64,000 bases of DNA from Progne subis subis (Eukaryota > Chordata > Aves > Passeriformes > Hirundinidae). Below are positions 1 through 11,403 of the stretch, one piece after another (the first letter of the stretch is position 1; each line of letters starts with the position of its first letter). The position numbers and the translations under genes were made by a program. The DNA lies in contig JAKJHU010000062.1 of NCBI GenBank assembly GCA_022316685.1, positions 655,001-719,000 on the forward strand. The letters are read 5' to 3'. The notes beneath the pieces were generated by a model. It did no database searches and had not been told where the DNA came from. It saw only the letters and a list, made by a program, of their open reading frames with translations.

Positions 1-971
1 TATGATTAATTGCCTGGAGATGTTGTAAAAGTTAGGGACTGTGTTTGCAGGTGAAATAGCTGCTGGAAAGAGCCAGCCAGGGGAGGATGGATGGGAATCC
101 GTGTGGAGCACTTCTGTGAAACAGGCACGCCTCGAAGCAAGGCTTTAAGAGTCCCACCTTTCATAAACATGACCCAGCTGTGCTCCTTGGGGTCCACGAG
201 ATTTTAATGAGGCAAAAATGATCAAAATGTCACGACCTCTGCTCTCCCTTGTCCGAAAATCTGGATGATGGAAATGAAGCGGAGCTTAGCTAGGTTGTAT
301 TTAGCTGATCACACGGAACGGAACAGCTTTAAGATCATGAAGTAAAAGTTTTAAAATAAAAAGCTGTGAGGTCACAGTAGTTATCCCTGCCCCCAATCAG
401 CTTATATAAGCAAGTGTGGTTTTCCCAGCGCTGAAATCCATGAATATGAACCAATTCCTCTTCACTAAGGCAACCTCCTAAATGGCTGAGGCTGGCTGGT
501 TAATTTGTAGCTGCTACCTTGTAAATAGCGGTCAGGATTTCACACATTATCCAGGCACTTTGTCTTTATTAAAAATATTTATTATTTGTAGGCACGGTAT
601 ACTAGAAGCACTGGTTCCAAAACATTATGAGTCTGTTGGCACAGGCTAAGAAAACAGCCAGGAATGTTATTCAAAGGTGATTTTGGTTTCCAGGCAATTT
701 CCCTGCTCACAAAATGACACCTTCAGCTAGACCTGACTCCTACAAGCTGGCTTCCTTGCACTACCAGCCCTTGCATGTGCAAACTCTCAGAGACATTCTC
801 CAGGTAGCCAAAAACCGAGCACAAAATAGCATCAGGAAACATTCATCGGAAAGTTCAGCTGTCTTTTTTCCTCCCCCATCTGTCTAGATATGACCGTTTC
901 AGTGTATAAAAAGAGGAAGCCCAACAGCCATTAACAGCTGTTTCCTAGACTGGTGGATGGACATACTAAAG

Positions 972-1237
972 AAAAAAACCCCAAAACAAAAACAAAAACA
1001 AAAACAAAAAAACAAAAAAAAAAACCCAAAAAAACCCACCCAAAAAACAACAACAAAAAAAACCCAAAAACCCCCCCACAAAAAAAATCCCCAAAACAAA
1101 AAAACCAAAAAACAAACAAAAAACCCCAAACCCACCAAAACACAAAAAACCCAAACCAAAACAAAAAAAAAAAACCACAAAAAACCAAACCAAAACCAAA
1201 AAAACCAACCACAAACCAACAAAACAACAACAAAAAA
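972..1237. repeat. A/C-only low-complexity tract
   Basis: 266 bases containing only A and C apart from one T at 1088. C runs of three to seven alternate with A runs, so the minus strand is pure G/T with several GGG runs and some G-quadruplex potential. Open frames on both strands here (Lys/Asn/Thr/Pro-rich on plus, Phe/Gly/Val-rich on minus) are composition artefacts. Confidence 0.9.
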
Positions 1238-2456
1238 TTATTCCTCTTTAAAGCTAAAACATCTGAAACAGCCTCCATGTTCTTGCTGACTCGGGAATTT
1301 ACCAAGAAGAAAGTAGCACAGTGTGAAGCACTCAACTACATGTGTAATCAGTGTCAAGACCCACCAGAAATTCATACTGTAAAGAGGTGATTTATGAGCT
1401 GAGCTGCTGAATTCTGCAGTCTTTTTTTCCTCCCTCAATTGCTTTGAAATGCACTGCCACTTAATGACAATTTTCTCAAATAAATTCTTACGTATTTGTT
1501 TGTACCTACTAATTATTTTATTTCCAGTGAGGTGAGTATTACTTAAGATTCTTTTTCCGCCTAAATAGAATCCATTGTTGAAAATAAAGGGATTTCACAC
1601 GCAAGTTACTTGGAAATGTTGGGTGTCTCTCGTGATATGCTTTGACTCAACCTTTCAGGATGATAAGCACCTGCAGATTTTCACCACTCCAAGCAAGAAA
1701 CTGCCTGGATTCAGCTGCTCATGTTGGGACAGACAGCTGGGGTGTGGATAAGGCGGTTCTTCTCCACATAAGGAATGCAGAATATTTTACACCTCGGGCT
1801 GTAATGGATTTAAAGATGCAGAAGAGAGTCCAGGACAGTACCAGTCACTTCACTGTGACACAGATCAGTTATAAGCAGATGAGGATGAGGCATTTTCCTG
1901 AAAGTTTTCATTGACCAAACTGAGGCTGCAAGTAAATCTTCCTTGTTCTACATACAAAGTTTAACATGGTCTTTTTTTTTTTTTTTAATAGTACTCATTT
2001 CACCTTCAAAAGAGCAAGAGGGTGTTTCCATTTTTAGGCTGAAATACTTTGAAGTATTCCCGTTTCATAGAACAGGGATCTGGATAGAATTTGACAAAAA
2101 GGGGAAAAAAAAAAAAAAAAAAAAAATTAATTCCTTATTTTTCGTTTTGGTTTCAATAATAAAGAAGTTAATGATCCCACATCTGGTTTTGTCCTGATAT
2201 ACTCCATAGCAGCTCTCTGAAAAACAGCAGTTTGCTTAGAGTTTTACTTTTATCCCAAGCAGAGCCTAATCCAGCCTAAATAAGAGTTCTTAAACACATC
2301 CCTGGCCAGACTCCCCCATGAGGCAATTAGCAACCTCTGTGCTGATGTCACTTACCCAGAGCTGCAATTAAGAGCTGCCTGCAGCTTCACCACAGCAGCC
2401 AGATCATATTTAGATAGACCTTAAAAACATTTTCGTTGGCATACCACAGAATGAAG

Positions 2457-2509
2457 AAACAACACCAAAAAAACACCCAACCCCAAAAAACCCAACCAAC
2501 CACCCAAAA
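2457..2509. repeat. Short A/C-only tract
   Basis: 53 bases without G or T, made of A runs broken by CC, CCC and CCCC. Same style as the longer tract at 972-1237. Confidence 0.8.
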
Positions 2510-5299
2510 TCTTCATTGCACAAGTACCATTTGAATGCTGACACATCTGGAACAGCTGGGAAACAAGTCGTGCGTGTCAGTTCAGAGAGCAGCTGCTTTT
2601 AGCCTTCATTTTGGGTCAGGAATTTGTCTGCAGCCACCAACATATTCCATTTTATTTTGGAGCAGCTTTTTCAGTGCTCCCATATGGACAAGCCAATATA
2701 TATATCAAACATATATCCTAGGATATACCAGCAAGCATATATAATGTTCTTTACAAGAAATGAAGGCCAGATTTTGCTTTGTTATCTCCATGTGCATCCC
2801 TGAAAAAGTTAGATTGTTTCAGATATATCATTAATGCCAGGTACAGGCAATTTGTTTATCAGCCATTTAAATGTCAACTTCCTAAAGGACAGAAAATAAC
2901 ATTTTAACTTAGGATTCAAACTGAAGTGAGCAGAAACCACCCTAGAATAACTTCAGAAAATAATTGTACCACAATCCAGGATCCCAGGGACAAAATAGTA
3001 TTGTGTAAAAATGACATGATGAGCCATTTCTGAGATCTGAATGAGTATCACCTATGGTGTATTAGAAAAGGAAAAATAAAACCTCTCCACCTTATCTTTA
3101 AAACCCAATGAAAAGTTTGAGGTAAGACTGAGCCAACAGCACCACTGATTAAATTATTCTGCTGCTTTGCTAACCCAGGGTACAACTTAAGCCATTAGTC
3201 TAAGTCCTAGAGAATTTAATACATCTATTACTGACAGTGTAATTAATTAATTAATGTTTTTCATGTATGCACTCCTGGTACATCTAGTGGATCAAACAGG
3301 GTGGATAAGAATCCTGCCACGGACTGTGCAACTAATGCGATTTCAATTGAAACACTTTTTTTTTTTTTTTTTCTTCCCTGAAAACAGAACCTTATTGGAT
3401 TTATTTTATGACCCGTATTTCTGAGGAAATGTGAACTGAACACTACTTTTTCCACATCAGTGACAACATAAACAAGGTTTGGGTTTCAGCTGCCTGGTGA
3501 GGTCTTTCCCTTCGAGCCAGTCCACAGCATACAAAAACTGCCAAGACACCAACTCTAACTTTTTGAGTAATGTCACTTTATTAAGGGACTTAGAAGAATC
3601 ACATTCTCTAGTAGCCTTGGAACAATGCAAATGGTGAACAAAAGACAAAAATAGATGTAATTGGTTCTGAAAAGCATGAACATCTGTAGAGAATGTGTTG
3701 CATTAATTCCTAAGGACTCTTGCTTTTGAAAAAAAAAAGCACTTTCCATATATACAAGTGTCAGTGCAATAGCCAATAAAGCAATCAGTCAGAAATATAA
3801 AAATATCCTAGATACAAACTTAAAATAGATGTTTGAAGGCTGGCCGTATCAGTATTGTGGTATTTCTGTATCTCAGGAGTACCATCACCGGCATGAGTTA
3901 TTCTGATGAGGTAAGAAAACAGTAGATGCTCTGTGATAACACAGAGCCATACATTTATTATTTTTTTCCATAAGACAAAAAAATAGAGCACCCAATGAAA
4001 CTCCAAGTCTTTGCAGCAAGTGCCCACAGGAAGTGAAATGATAGCCCATGATCATTATTACATTCCTGCATCATTCACCTCTGCTGTCTTTGCCAACAGT
4101 TCCATCAGCAGAACTTGCTCATTCTCCCCCCAATGCCCAGCTCCAGCAATAAACTGCATGTTCCTTGCAGATATACCAAACCAACAACTGCTTTAGACAC
4201 AGACAGCATCTGCAAATGTCCAAAAATCACTTAGTCATTCTTTCCTTTACTGGCTGCAATTCATTTCCCGGCAGCAAGGGCAGAATGCAAACCTTGACAG
4301 CAAGCAGCTCTCTCTGGCAGGGTTAGGGAGAGAACAGGGTGTGTCCTTTGCCTCAGGCGTTCCAGTGATGCCACTCAACTTGAGCCTTGGTTGGTTGAGC
4401 AAGAAGATCACATTCCTCTTCTTTGCTCTGTGTTTTGGATGGAAGGATGCACTCATTTGGGGCTGCTGTTCCGAAAACAGAGGGTGATGTGGAAACTTTT
4501 CAGCTCGATGCTGTCTGCCTGCATCGTCTTTCCTTCAGCTGCCTCTTCCACTGTGACCCCTCCAGGCTCTGCTGCTGAATCCTGACCCCTGTTGTTTGAC
4601 TTTTCAGAGAAGATGGCAGAACAACAGGTGGCCAGACAACACACTCTGTATCTCTGTGGCAAAGGGCACCAGGAAGAACCGGCAGCAGAGCTGGGAGTGC
4701 CAGAGGAATCCAACAAACACCGGCTCCTACTCGGGGAGAGGGGCAGTGGTAAATTTCAAACTTTGTGATGGCATTCAGGCACTCCTCTATATGGAAAAGC
4801 AAAATGAATGATATAGTTTCTAGGACAGCAATATTAACTCGATCAGGATATGATCTGTGTGATAAAAAAAGCACAACAGCAGCTGGCAGCTGCCTTCCTG
4901 TGAAACTTGCCTTACCACTTATGGCACACACATGCACTGAAGCACACAGCAGTTGCCTGAACCTGCAAAAGATTCTTTAGCTTTACATCCTAGATTCAAA
5001 AGCTTACCCTGAAATATTTTCGTTTCTCTTAATTGTTTTGTAAACCTCTTTTGTCTCAGGCAAATCCAGGCAGCTGTGTGACACGGAACAGCGAAGCTGG
5101 GAACATCTGCAGTGTGACAACACTCGACAGATTGTTTCAGGTTCTCTTTCAGTTTCGATGCAGATGCCAAAGCCTCCAGGAATCACCACACTTCTCTCCT
5201 TAACCTCACTGAACTTGGCAATCAACATTTGCAAATATTGAATTACTGCTCACCACACCCCACAAAGACAGGCTATTACCTCCCGTGTAAACAGGCAGG

Positions 5300-5425
5300 G
5301 AGTGGAGGCACAGAATGACTAAGTGATTGTTCCAGTATCACAACACCAGTCTGGGAGAGCCAGGAGCTGAACCTGTATTTCTTGCATCTCAGTCTCAGGT
5401 TGTCTGTTCTGCTCTGTGTTGCAGC
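5300..5425 (+). mobile_element. Ancient MIR-like (CORE-SINE) fragment
   Basis: The plus strand reads as a degraded MIR core: GGAGGCACAGAATGACTAAG, then a TTCCAGTATCACA block, then GAGCCAGGAGCTGAACC, then a C/T-rich end. This follows the order of the MIR consensus (GAGGCACAGAGAGGTTAAGTGAC, CAAGGTCACACAGC, GCAGAGCC-GGATTCGAACCC). It is clearly old and truncated. It could instead be a related amniote SINE. Confidence 0.5.
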
Positions 5426-5610
5426 CTTAATTCTTTCCCGAAGAGGAAGACTGGGATCTCTTAAGAGTCTGTCACTGCTACTCTGCTGGACAGGTGATGT
5501 TGCCAATGGGATAGGAATTGTTGCATTCCCCACATCAAAAGGTGGAACACAATGTGACATCTGTTTGCTGGAAGAAATACTAACCATACAAGTCCTTAAG
5601 AACATCAACA

Positions 5611-5616
5611 TTTATT
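5611..5616 (-). terminator. Candidate PLEKHA5 poly(A) signal (AATAAA)
   Basis: The minus strand reads ATATTAAATAAATGTTGATG, followed within about 30 nt by the U/GU-rich TGTTGATGTTC and TTGTATGG, the usual arrangement of hexamer plus downstream element. Cleavage would fall near 5590-5598. Other minus-strand hexamers occur at 7726-7731 and near 6225-6230, and could serve shorter forms. Confidence 0.5.
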
Positions 5617-6000
5617 TAATATGATATAAAAGAAATGGGATATGAACATTCGTATTTGAACAATAATAAGTGGCTTCTTATACTTACATCGTATGTGCTC
5701 ATTGTATAATATATACACAATGAACATAATTACATTTGTACACAAACTAAGTACTGGATTGAAAACCTGCTTATTGCTGTACACACCTTAACCCCGTGAA
5801 GGAAAAGCCCAGTACCTCAAAATACCCACACTCCATTTTAGTCAAGAAAAAGTAACCACTAACATTAATGTCTATGGTGACATAGAAAGTGTGGCAGTAA
5901 CTGCTGACATTGCAACCTGACCAAGAAATCATTACAGCAGAAACAGGACATCTTTTACTAAGCAATAATAAAAATGGCACGTTTTAAATATATCTATATG

Positions 6001-6024
6001 TGTATATATATATATATATATATA
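6001..6024. repeat. (TA)n microsatellite
   Basis: About 11 TA units in the AT-rich probable 3' UTR. Likely length-polymorphic. Confidence 0.85.
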
Positions 6025-6497
6025 AAATTTTACAAATAAATTGTTAAAACAATAAATCGTAATGTTTAAAAAGTGTAAAACAAGGTTTAGTGGCGATATG
6101 TAAAATTAACCGAGTTATGCATCTAAAAGAAGCCAAAAAAGTAAACTTATATGATCCATCATTAAAAGAACATTAAATTCTGAAGAACAGCAAATAAAGT
6201 TCTGACTGTAGGCTGCACATTAAAAAGAGCCTTTATTTTTATGTGCACAGAAATCGTAGCAGCAAGCTGGTATCAGGAGAACAATCTGAAGGTTGTTGAG
6301 TGTACACGTGGGCTATTATTTAAAGCTCTCTTGGAATAAACATTTTCCAGGAAGTGATAAAACGATGCTCTGTGGCCAAAAGCATCAGAACTATGAATTT
6401 CATAGATTTAAAATATACTGTACAATATCTTCTCGTATTTTCATAGGTCAGGTCCATACATCTCAGGCATGAATTGTTTCAACGGAAGCCGTTAGTG

Positions 6498-9241
6498 CTG
6501 AAAGACAGACACAAGACTGAGTTACTCTATTTTAGCAACAGGATATCGTCTGAAGAACTCGGGGGATTAAACACAGCAAAGAATTCCTGACCTCATCCTA
6601 GCAATGTAGGTGTAGAACACAACAAAATATCTGAGAAATCAGTTGTTTCCAAAATCTGTTTTCCTGACGAGTAACACTGCTGTCAAGATATTTTGACAGA
6701 AAGAAGCAAAACGAAGACTTTTTTTTTTTTTTTTTTTTTAAATTTACACCATTTTGAATGAAAATCTGTTTACTCTGAGAGTTTTATCCTGTTACACATG
6801 GTCATACTCAAATGCTCTTCACCTAAAACCAGTAATAATAGCAAAGATCCTAACTAGGCACATATTTATGAGGGATGCAGAATTATTGAGTTACTGCACT
6901 GTACTGGCAGCGTAGTTCAAGTGCTCCACCCAGAGCTTGCTGTATTTTGGTAATTGCTGCAAGGACTTCTATAAATAGCTTTTAACAGTTCATTGGTAAA
7001 AACATTCCTGAGCTTTGAATCCAGGTGCTGTATAAAATTTCATTATCCCCCCCATCACTCAGTGCAAATGCAATGCTTAAAATCTAACAGGGCCAGTGGT
7101 ACACACACAGACTTGTCTCTGTAAAATAAAGGCTGTGACAAAAAAAGGAGCTTTGTGTTAAGGGCTTTCTCCTTAGTCCCACAATATCCTGTGCCACCAA
7201 TTTCCTATGGCAAATTCCCCTGGCATCGTGCCCAGAGCATCATTTTTCTAATTGACTGTAAAAGCCAAATACAGGTATTACCTCTTCATTCCCTGAAATC
7301 CACTATACATTTTCCAGATGCTGCCTGAAAAATTTGGTTGCATATGACCAGGGCTGATCCTCCAGCTTGGAAGCTCCCTTTGGCACATGTGACTTGTTGA
7401 AAATGAGGGATGCTGAATTCCTGTATGCTAAAAAGAGGTGCCAAAATCTCTCATCAAAGCAATCTCTCTTCCAAAAATTGGAATACTGGAAGCACAGCCC
7501 CAGAAGGTGAAGGGCAGTAAATGCTGCAGGCAGGCACCGAGCTCCATCCATCTCCTCTGCATGCTATGCCCAGCTCATGGCACAAATTTGTTTTGGAACT
7601 CCAAGGAAACGACCAACAGAGGCTTTAGAGGGTGGAACTGTCCTGAACACAGAAAAGTTTCACCAGGCTCTGGGGACACACCTCACCAAGGTGGGGGGCA
7701 AAAGCCTTTTCCTATTCATTTCTATTTTATTCAGAATAAATCCTAAAGAAAATGAATTTGCTGGTCTGAGCTGAAAGCAGCTTAATGCAGTTGGTGATGG
7801 ATTTCTGCTTGCTCCCCTCTCCCTGACAGAAGATTTCTGGATTTCTGTTTGCTTCCCCTCTTCTGTGCCTATGGGCAGAGCCCAGCAGTGCAGTTTTGCT
7901 TTAATTACTGACCCAAAACTCAGCTGACGGGGGAATGTTTTGTCCTAGGACATAAATGTGTGTATATTTATACAGAACCTGCAAAGCATTAACACCAATC
8001 AGTATTTCCAGAAGGGAAAGTCCCATACTCGTATTTTTTTAAAACAGTGCTGTAATAAACGTTTTGAATAAAAGTACAAAAATTCAAGCGAAATCTAATC
8101 ATGGCAGACCACAGCCATCAGCAAGGCAGGAGCAGTGTCAGGACTGAATGTGAAGATGGCATTTTCCAATTTTCCACTTTCTCAAAAGGAGAAAATATTT
8201 TAATAATTTCCTTTTTTTTTTTTTTTTTTTTTGGTAAGGCGTATAAATAGTTTCTTGCCCTTAGTTTGTATTAGAAAAGTCTCTGTGACGACTAACAAGT
8301 CTGATTCTGCTAAAAAAGAAACCTTGGCAACTGAGACCGGGACAGTAAATTTAAAAAAAATGCATTTTCAGATCTCCTCATGCTAAATGACTGAAAATAT
8401 CTCAATTTTAAAGCTTTCATCGGATGCATTAGCTAGGGCATTTAACACTGCCATTGAAACAAAGCTCATTCTTTTAGTAGAAAGCTTATTTAAACAGACA
8501 CTTCCTGACCATTCACACTGATACCCCACTAACTTTGTTAAACACTTGCCTAAACAAACACACACTTTCCATTTCCATGGCCATCCATTAAGTGGGGAAC
8601 ACCAGAGGAAGGAACATGTAAATTTAGCCTAACTCATGCTTTCTAACTTAATTCCTCTAGCGGAATCTAGTTAGAAATCTATCCTGACACAGTGGGTGAA
8701 GCTCTGTCAGGAAAGAGCAGCTGTGTAGGGCTTTCTCTACAGAAAGAAAAAAAAAAAACCAAAAACAATTACAACTTTTGTAATTGTCCTTTTTATGTTT
8801 TAAGCCATAAATTCTTCAGGCTGTTCCCTCCTGAGCATCACCGAGCTCTGGTTGCCCATTTTGCCCACGACTGAAGCATCAAGACTCATCTGCACCTGTG
8901 CAGTGATGCTCATCCTTAACTCCCTGTTCTGGATCAGCTCAGGCCTCCTGTGTAATTCCAAGGGCTATTACCCTGCCAGTTGTGGAGAACACGCCTGATG
9001 AACCAATTAGCCCTTTCTCTTTGTGGCTGGATGGAGAGTGCTCTCCTTGCAAGCCAATCGAGAGAGGAATTTTGTTTGTTCCCCGGCTAATTTATATTCA
9101 ACACTGCAGGAAGCTCTTGTCTTGCTGAGTATCAGCTCCAGATGTTTCTCACAAAAAAAAAAACAACCCAAAAAACCAACAGTGTACAAATATCTGGGAG
9201 AATGTTAGGAACAGGAGAGGTGGGGAAAGAAAAGAACGTAC
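6498..9241 (-). other. Possible 3' UTR intron, or unspliced 3' UTR
   Basis: Flanked by a donor-like site just after the stop codon (9241/9240) and the acceptor at 6498. It contains poly(T) runs on the plus strand (6720-6739, 8211-8232) and an AATAAA on the minus strand at 7726-7731. No coding exon was recognised inside it. The sequence alone does not decide between intron and contiguous UTR. Confidence 0.45.
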
Positions 9242-9251
9242 TTCTCTGTAA

Positions 9252-9346
9252 CTATACACACATGAAATGTGATCCTTCTGTGAGCTGTGTCTGTGTGGAT
9301 GGAGCTGGTGACAGGGACGACTCTGGTGAAGAAGGCAAACTTTTCA
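9252..9346 (-). CDS. PLEKHA5: PLEKHA5 last coding exon (E24), with stop codon
   Basis: Residues 1093-1123 and the TAG stop at 9252-9254. The acceptor ACTGGCAG|TG completes a Val codon begun in E23. It reads KSLPSSPESS, then a Ser/Pro/Thr-rich run, then QLTEGSHFMCV and stop. This is the C-terminus I recall for human PLEKHA5, so it fixes both the identity and the reading frame of the gene. The final MCV fits a hydrophobic-x-hydrophobic (class II) PDZ-ligand pattern, which is only a suggestion. The exon probably continues at least to 9242 as UTR. Confidence 0.93.
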
Positions 9347-10488
9347 CTGCCAGTCATACAGCAAAATAAATAAGAATACAAGTTACAGAAGCCATAAGAA
9401 AGAGGAGCTTGAAAAAAAACATCACCATTTCAAGCCATAGCAAATATAAGCAGAAACAAATGAAAGGTACACAGGTAAAGGCTTAAAATCTGATCAGCAC
9501 AAAAAGCACAGCTTCAAGGGAGAGCATAACCTGATCCTTAATCAGGCTTAGAAATAACTAGAACAGCAAACACGTGAATGCTGATGCTTTATGTTGCCAA
9601 GAAAGAGAGGGGGGAAAAAAAAAAGTAAAATTTAAATAGTTGGGATAGGCCCAGACCCACCTTCCCATCCCAGCTCTGATTAACTAAGCTTTTTCATTCT
9701 GCTGAGCAGTACAGAATGTACAAGTTCTGGTTTTGATTATCAAGTCACAGAAAGGGATTGCTCACTGCACTACAAAGGTCCAGATCACCTCTTATATCCC
9801 TAAGTTGAACCATTTGGCTTACTTAACCATTCCCATCAGCAAATACCCTAATAATGTCTTAGAATTCTATCTTCTCCTTTCTTCCTTCCTTACTCACTCC
9901 CCTCCTTTTTTCCTTCTTTGCACAGAGTTTTGCTTTATATTCCACTCTGCTCTGCTTGTAGAATAGTCCACCATCAGTCAAGGTACCAGTCAGGTGGTGT
10001 TTTCTGTTTTCTTCATCTTTCTCACTCCTCAAAACTTGGCCAAACTGGGGTCTTTTACTTGCCAGTTTAAAATATTGGAAGCTTCCGATAATTCCACAGT
10101 TTTGGGCATATCTAAGGTCACTCAGCAGCAGGGAGTAATGGTAAAAAGTCTCCACATGTCCAGGATTGAGATGAAAAAGGAAGGATTTGCTCCAACCAAC
10201 AACTACAGTATGACTCAATTTCTGGCAACATTTAGTTAAATCCCTGAATTAGCAACTATAAAAGCTATATTAAAACCTAAAAAAAAAAAAAAAAAATGGA
10301 ATTCCTCTAGCTGTCTACTGGGAAACTATTTTTCTGTACAGTGATAAAACTGTACATTTTACATGTAGACTAGCTCGGCGTTTTCAATTCCCAAGGGTTT
10401 CAGAGCATCACAAGACAATGAAAATGAAATAAAGTTTTACATATGTACTGGATAAGCTGTGCTTATCCAGCCAAACTCTTTTCCATAC
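9347..10488 (-). other. Intron E23-E24
   Basis: 1.14 kb intron. It holds a short A run near 9614, a TTCC-rich pyrimidine stretch near 9873-9920 and poly(A) near 10280-10297. Nothing else recognised. Confidence 0.8.
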
Positions 10489-10634
10489 CTGCTGCTGCCT
10501 GATTTCCTTTTGAAGACTGTGCTGCTAATTCAAATGAAGACACAATCCCTTCTTGTTCTTGAACACTAAGTATTTCACTTTCTTCTGAGCTGCTTTTGGG
10601 TTTGTGGTTTGCAACTGTGGTCACACTCTGCAAG
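10489..10634 (-). CDS. PLEKHA5: PLEKHA5 exon E23, acidic tail
   Basis: Residues 1044-1092. It reads LQSVTTVANHKPKSSSEE, then a Ser/Glu/Gln-rich stretch and SSKGNQAAA, parallel to human ANHKPEEHPEE...SRGNQTMA. The donor is GCAGCAG|GTATGG. The acceptor is a NAGNAG (AAGCAG): the distal CAG gives the start used here, while the proximal AAG would extend the exon to 10637 and add one Ser in frame. The sequence is divergent from human, as expected of this disordered tail. Confidence 0.87.
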
Positions 10635-11281
10635 CTGCTTGAAAAAAGCACAGCCTTTAGAACTCGCTCTAACTTAATTTCAGGTGTTAACCACTTAGCA
10701 CAAGAGCTATAATTTAATTTTCTCCTGCTAATAGTAAAAAAAGTTGCAACTTGCAAATCCAGGTAGGGTAAATTAAGCAGGCATTTTGAAACCTTTCAAC
10801 TTTGTGTAGTTACACTTTTTAAAAAGCACCTGGAATGATTCCATATCCTCTAATTCCACAATGCTGCAAAGTAATGAGGTAAAAATTAAAGCAGGCTATG
10901 TAGAATAAATGTTTACTTTGCTCCTAAATACCAGCAATAAAGAGCATGTGATGGAAGCACTGGCTGAAGTGTTCATAATAAATTGATACAAAGCTTGAAC
11001 TGACCTTATTGAACACATTTTGGAGGCCACATTTTGTGAATGCATTCTGTTTACAACTGGGACATCACTTTGAAAATAAACATTGCTTCACCCACCAGCT
11101 CATCAACTCTGACTGAACCCTTGCAGCAGTTAAGCCTCTGACTAGATTTCCCTGTAAGTAAACCACTCAAAGCCATATAAATAAACCCTTCCAGTATTTA
11201 TGGCAAATGCTCGGTCCATTCAGCTAATAAATCCAACATGCAAGTTTAAAATAGCCCCTGAACATCTTGTTTGATTTTTAC
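10635..11281 (-). other. Intron E22-E23
   Basis: 647 bp AT-rich intron. Nothing recognised apart from the tandem acceptor at its 3' end. Confidence 0.8.
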
Positions 11282-11403
11282 CTTATATCACCATCATGTG
11301 TTTCTTCCAATTTATTTTTCTTTTCTGCTTTCTCTTCATTACTCTCTTCTTTTGAGTCAGATACAACATGTGCATCTGATAAAAGATCATCAGTTTTTGA
11401 CAG
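11282..11403 (-). CDS. PLEKHA5: PLEKHA5 exon E22, acidic tail
   Basis: Residues 1004-1043 plus two bases. It begins LSKTDDLLSDAHVVSDS and continues as a Glu/Lys/Asn-rich run to THDGDI. Borders are TTTTTTTATAG|CTG and ATAAG|GTAAAA. Phase agrees with both neighbours. Similarity to human is weak in this tail, so the call rests mainly on frame, splice sites and position. Confidence 0.82.

Larger units (their letters stand above)
1..5589. other. Downstream intergenic sequence, no gene recognised
   Basis: AT-rich sequence beyond the probable 3' end of PLEKHA5. It holds A/C-only tracts at 972-1237 and 2457-2509, poly(T) near 1974-1987, poly(A) near 2106-2126, ATTA repeats near 3241-3255 and a MIR-like fragment at 5300-5425. 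The longest open frames are under 150 codons, lack splice context and resemble no protein I know. In human the next gene in this direction is AEBP2, in the same orientation; none of its exons was recognised here. Confidence 0.6.
5590..6497 (-). other. PLEKHA5: Candidate terminal 3' UTR exon of PLEKHA5
   Basis: On the minus strand a strong acceptor (TCTTGTGTCTGTCTTTCAG) at 6498 precedes about 0.9 kb of AT-rich sequence with ATTTA motifs, a Pumilio-type TGTATATA at 5710-5717, a (TA)n run and the AATAAA at 5611-5616. A matching donor (GAA|GTACGT) lies 10 nt after the stop codon, at 9242. Splicing these gives a short spliced 3' UTR with the junction close enough to the stop to escape decay. Joined instead to E23 it would give a different short C-terminus ending TASVETIHA. 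It may also simply be the distal part of one unspliced 3.6 kb 3' UTR. Confidence 0.5.

Noticed and set aside
393..412. CCAAT followed at once by a TATATAAG motif
   Set aside because: Spacing is wrong for a CCAAT/TATA promoter (about 8 bp apart) and no exon follows.
972..1110. CCCCAAAA-like units resembling ciliate telomere repeats
   Set aside because: Units are irregular and mixed with other A/C strings, so this is low complexity rather than a telomeric array.
953..1390. 145-codon plus-strand frame and the matching Phe-rich minus-strand frames
   Set aside because: They are forced by the A/C-only tract, which contains no stop codons in either direction. They show no protein-like composition.
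4500..4937. 145-codon minus-strand frame downstream of PLEKHA5
   Set aside because: No recognisable domain, no neighbouring exon signals and ordinary base composition. Consistent with chance.
8053..8072. Plus-strand AATAAA hexamers that could end a convergent gene
   Set aside because: No plus-strand exons lead to them, and such hexamers are frequent by chance in AT-rich DNA.
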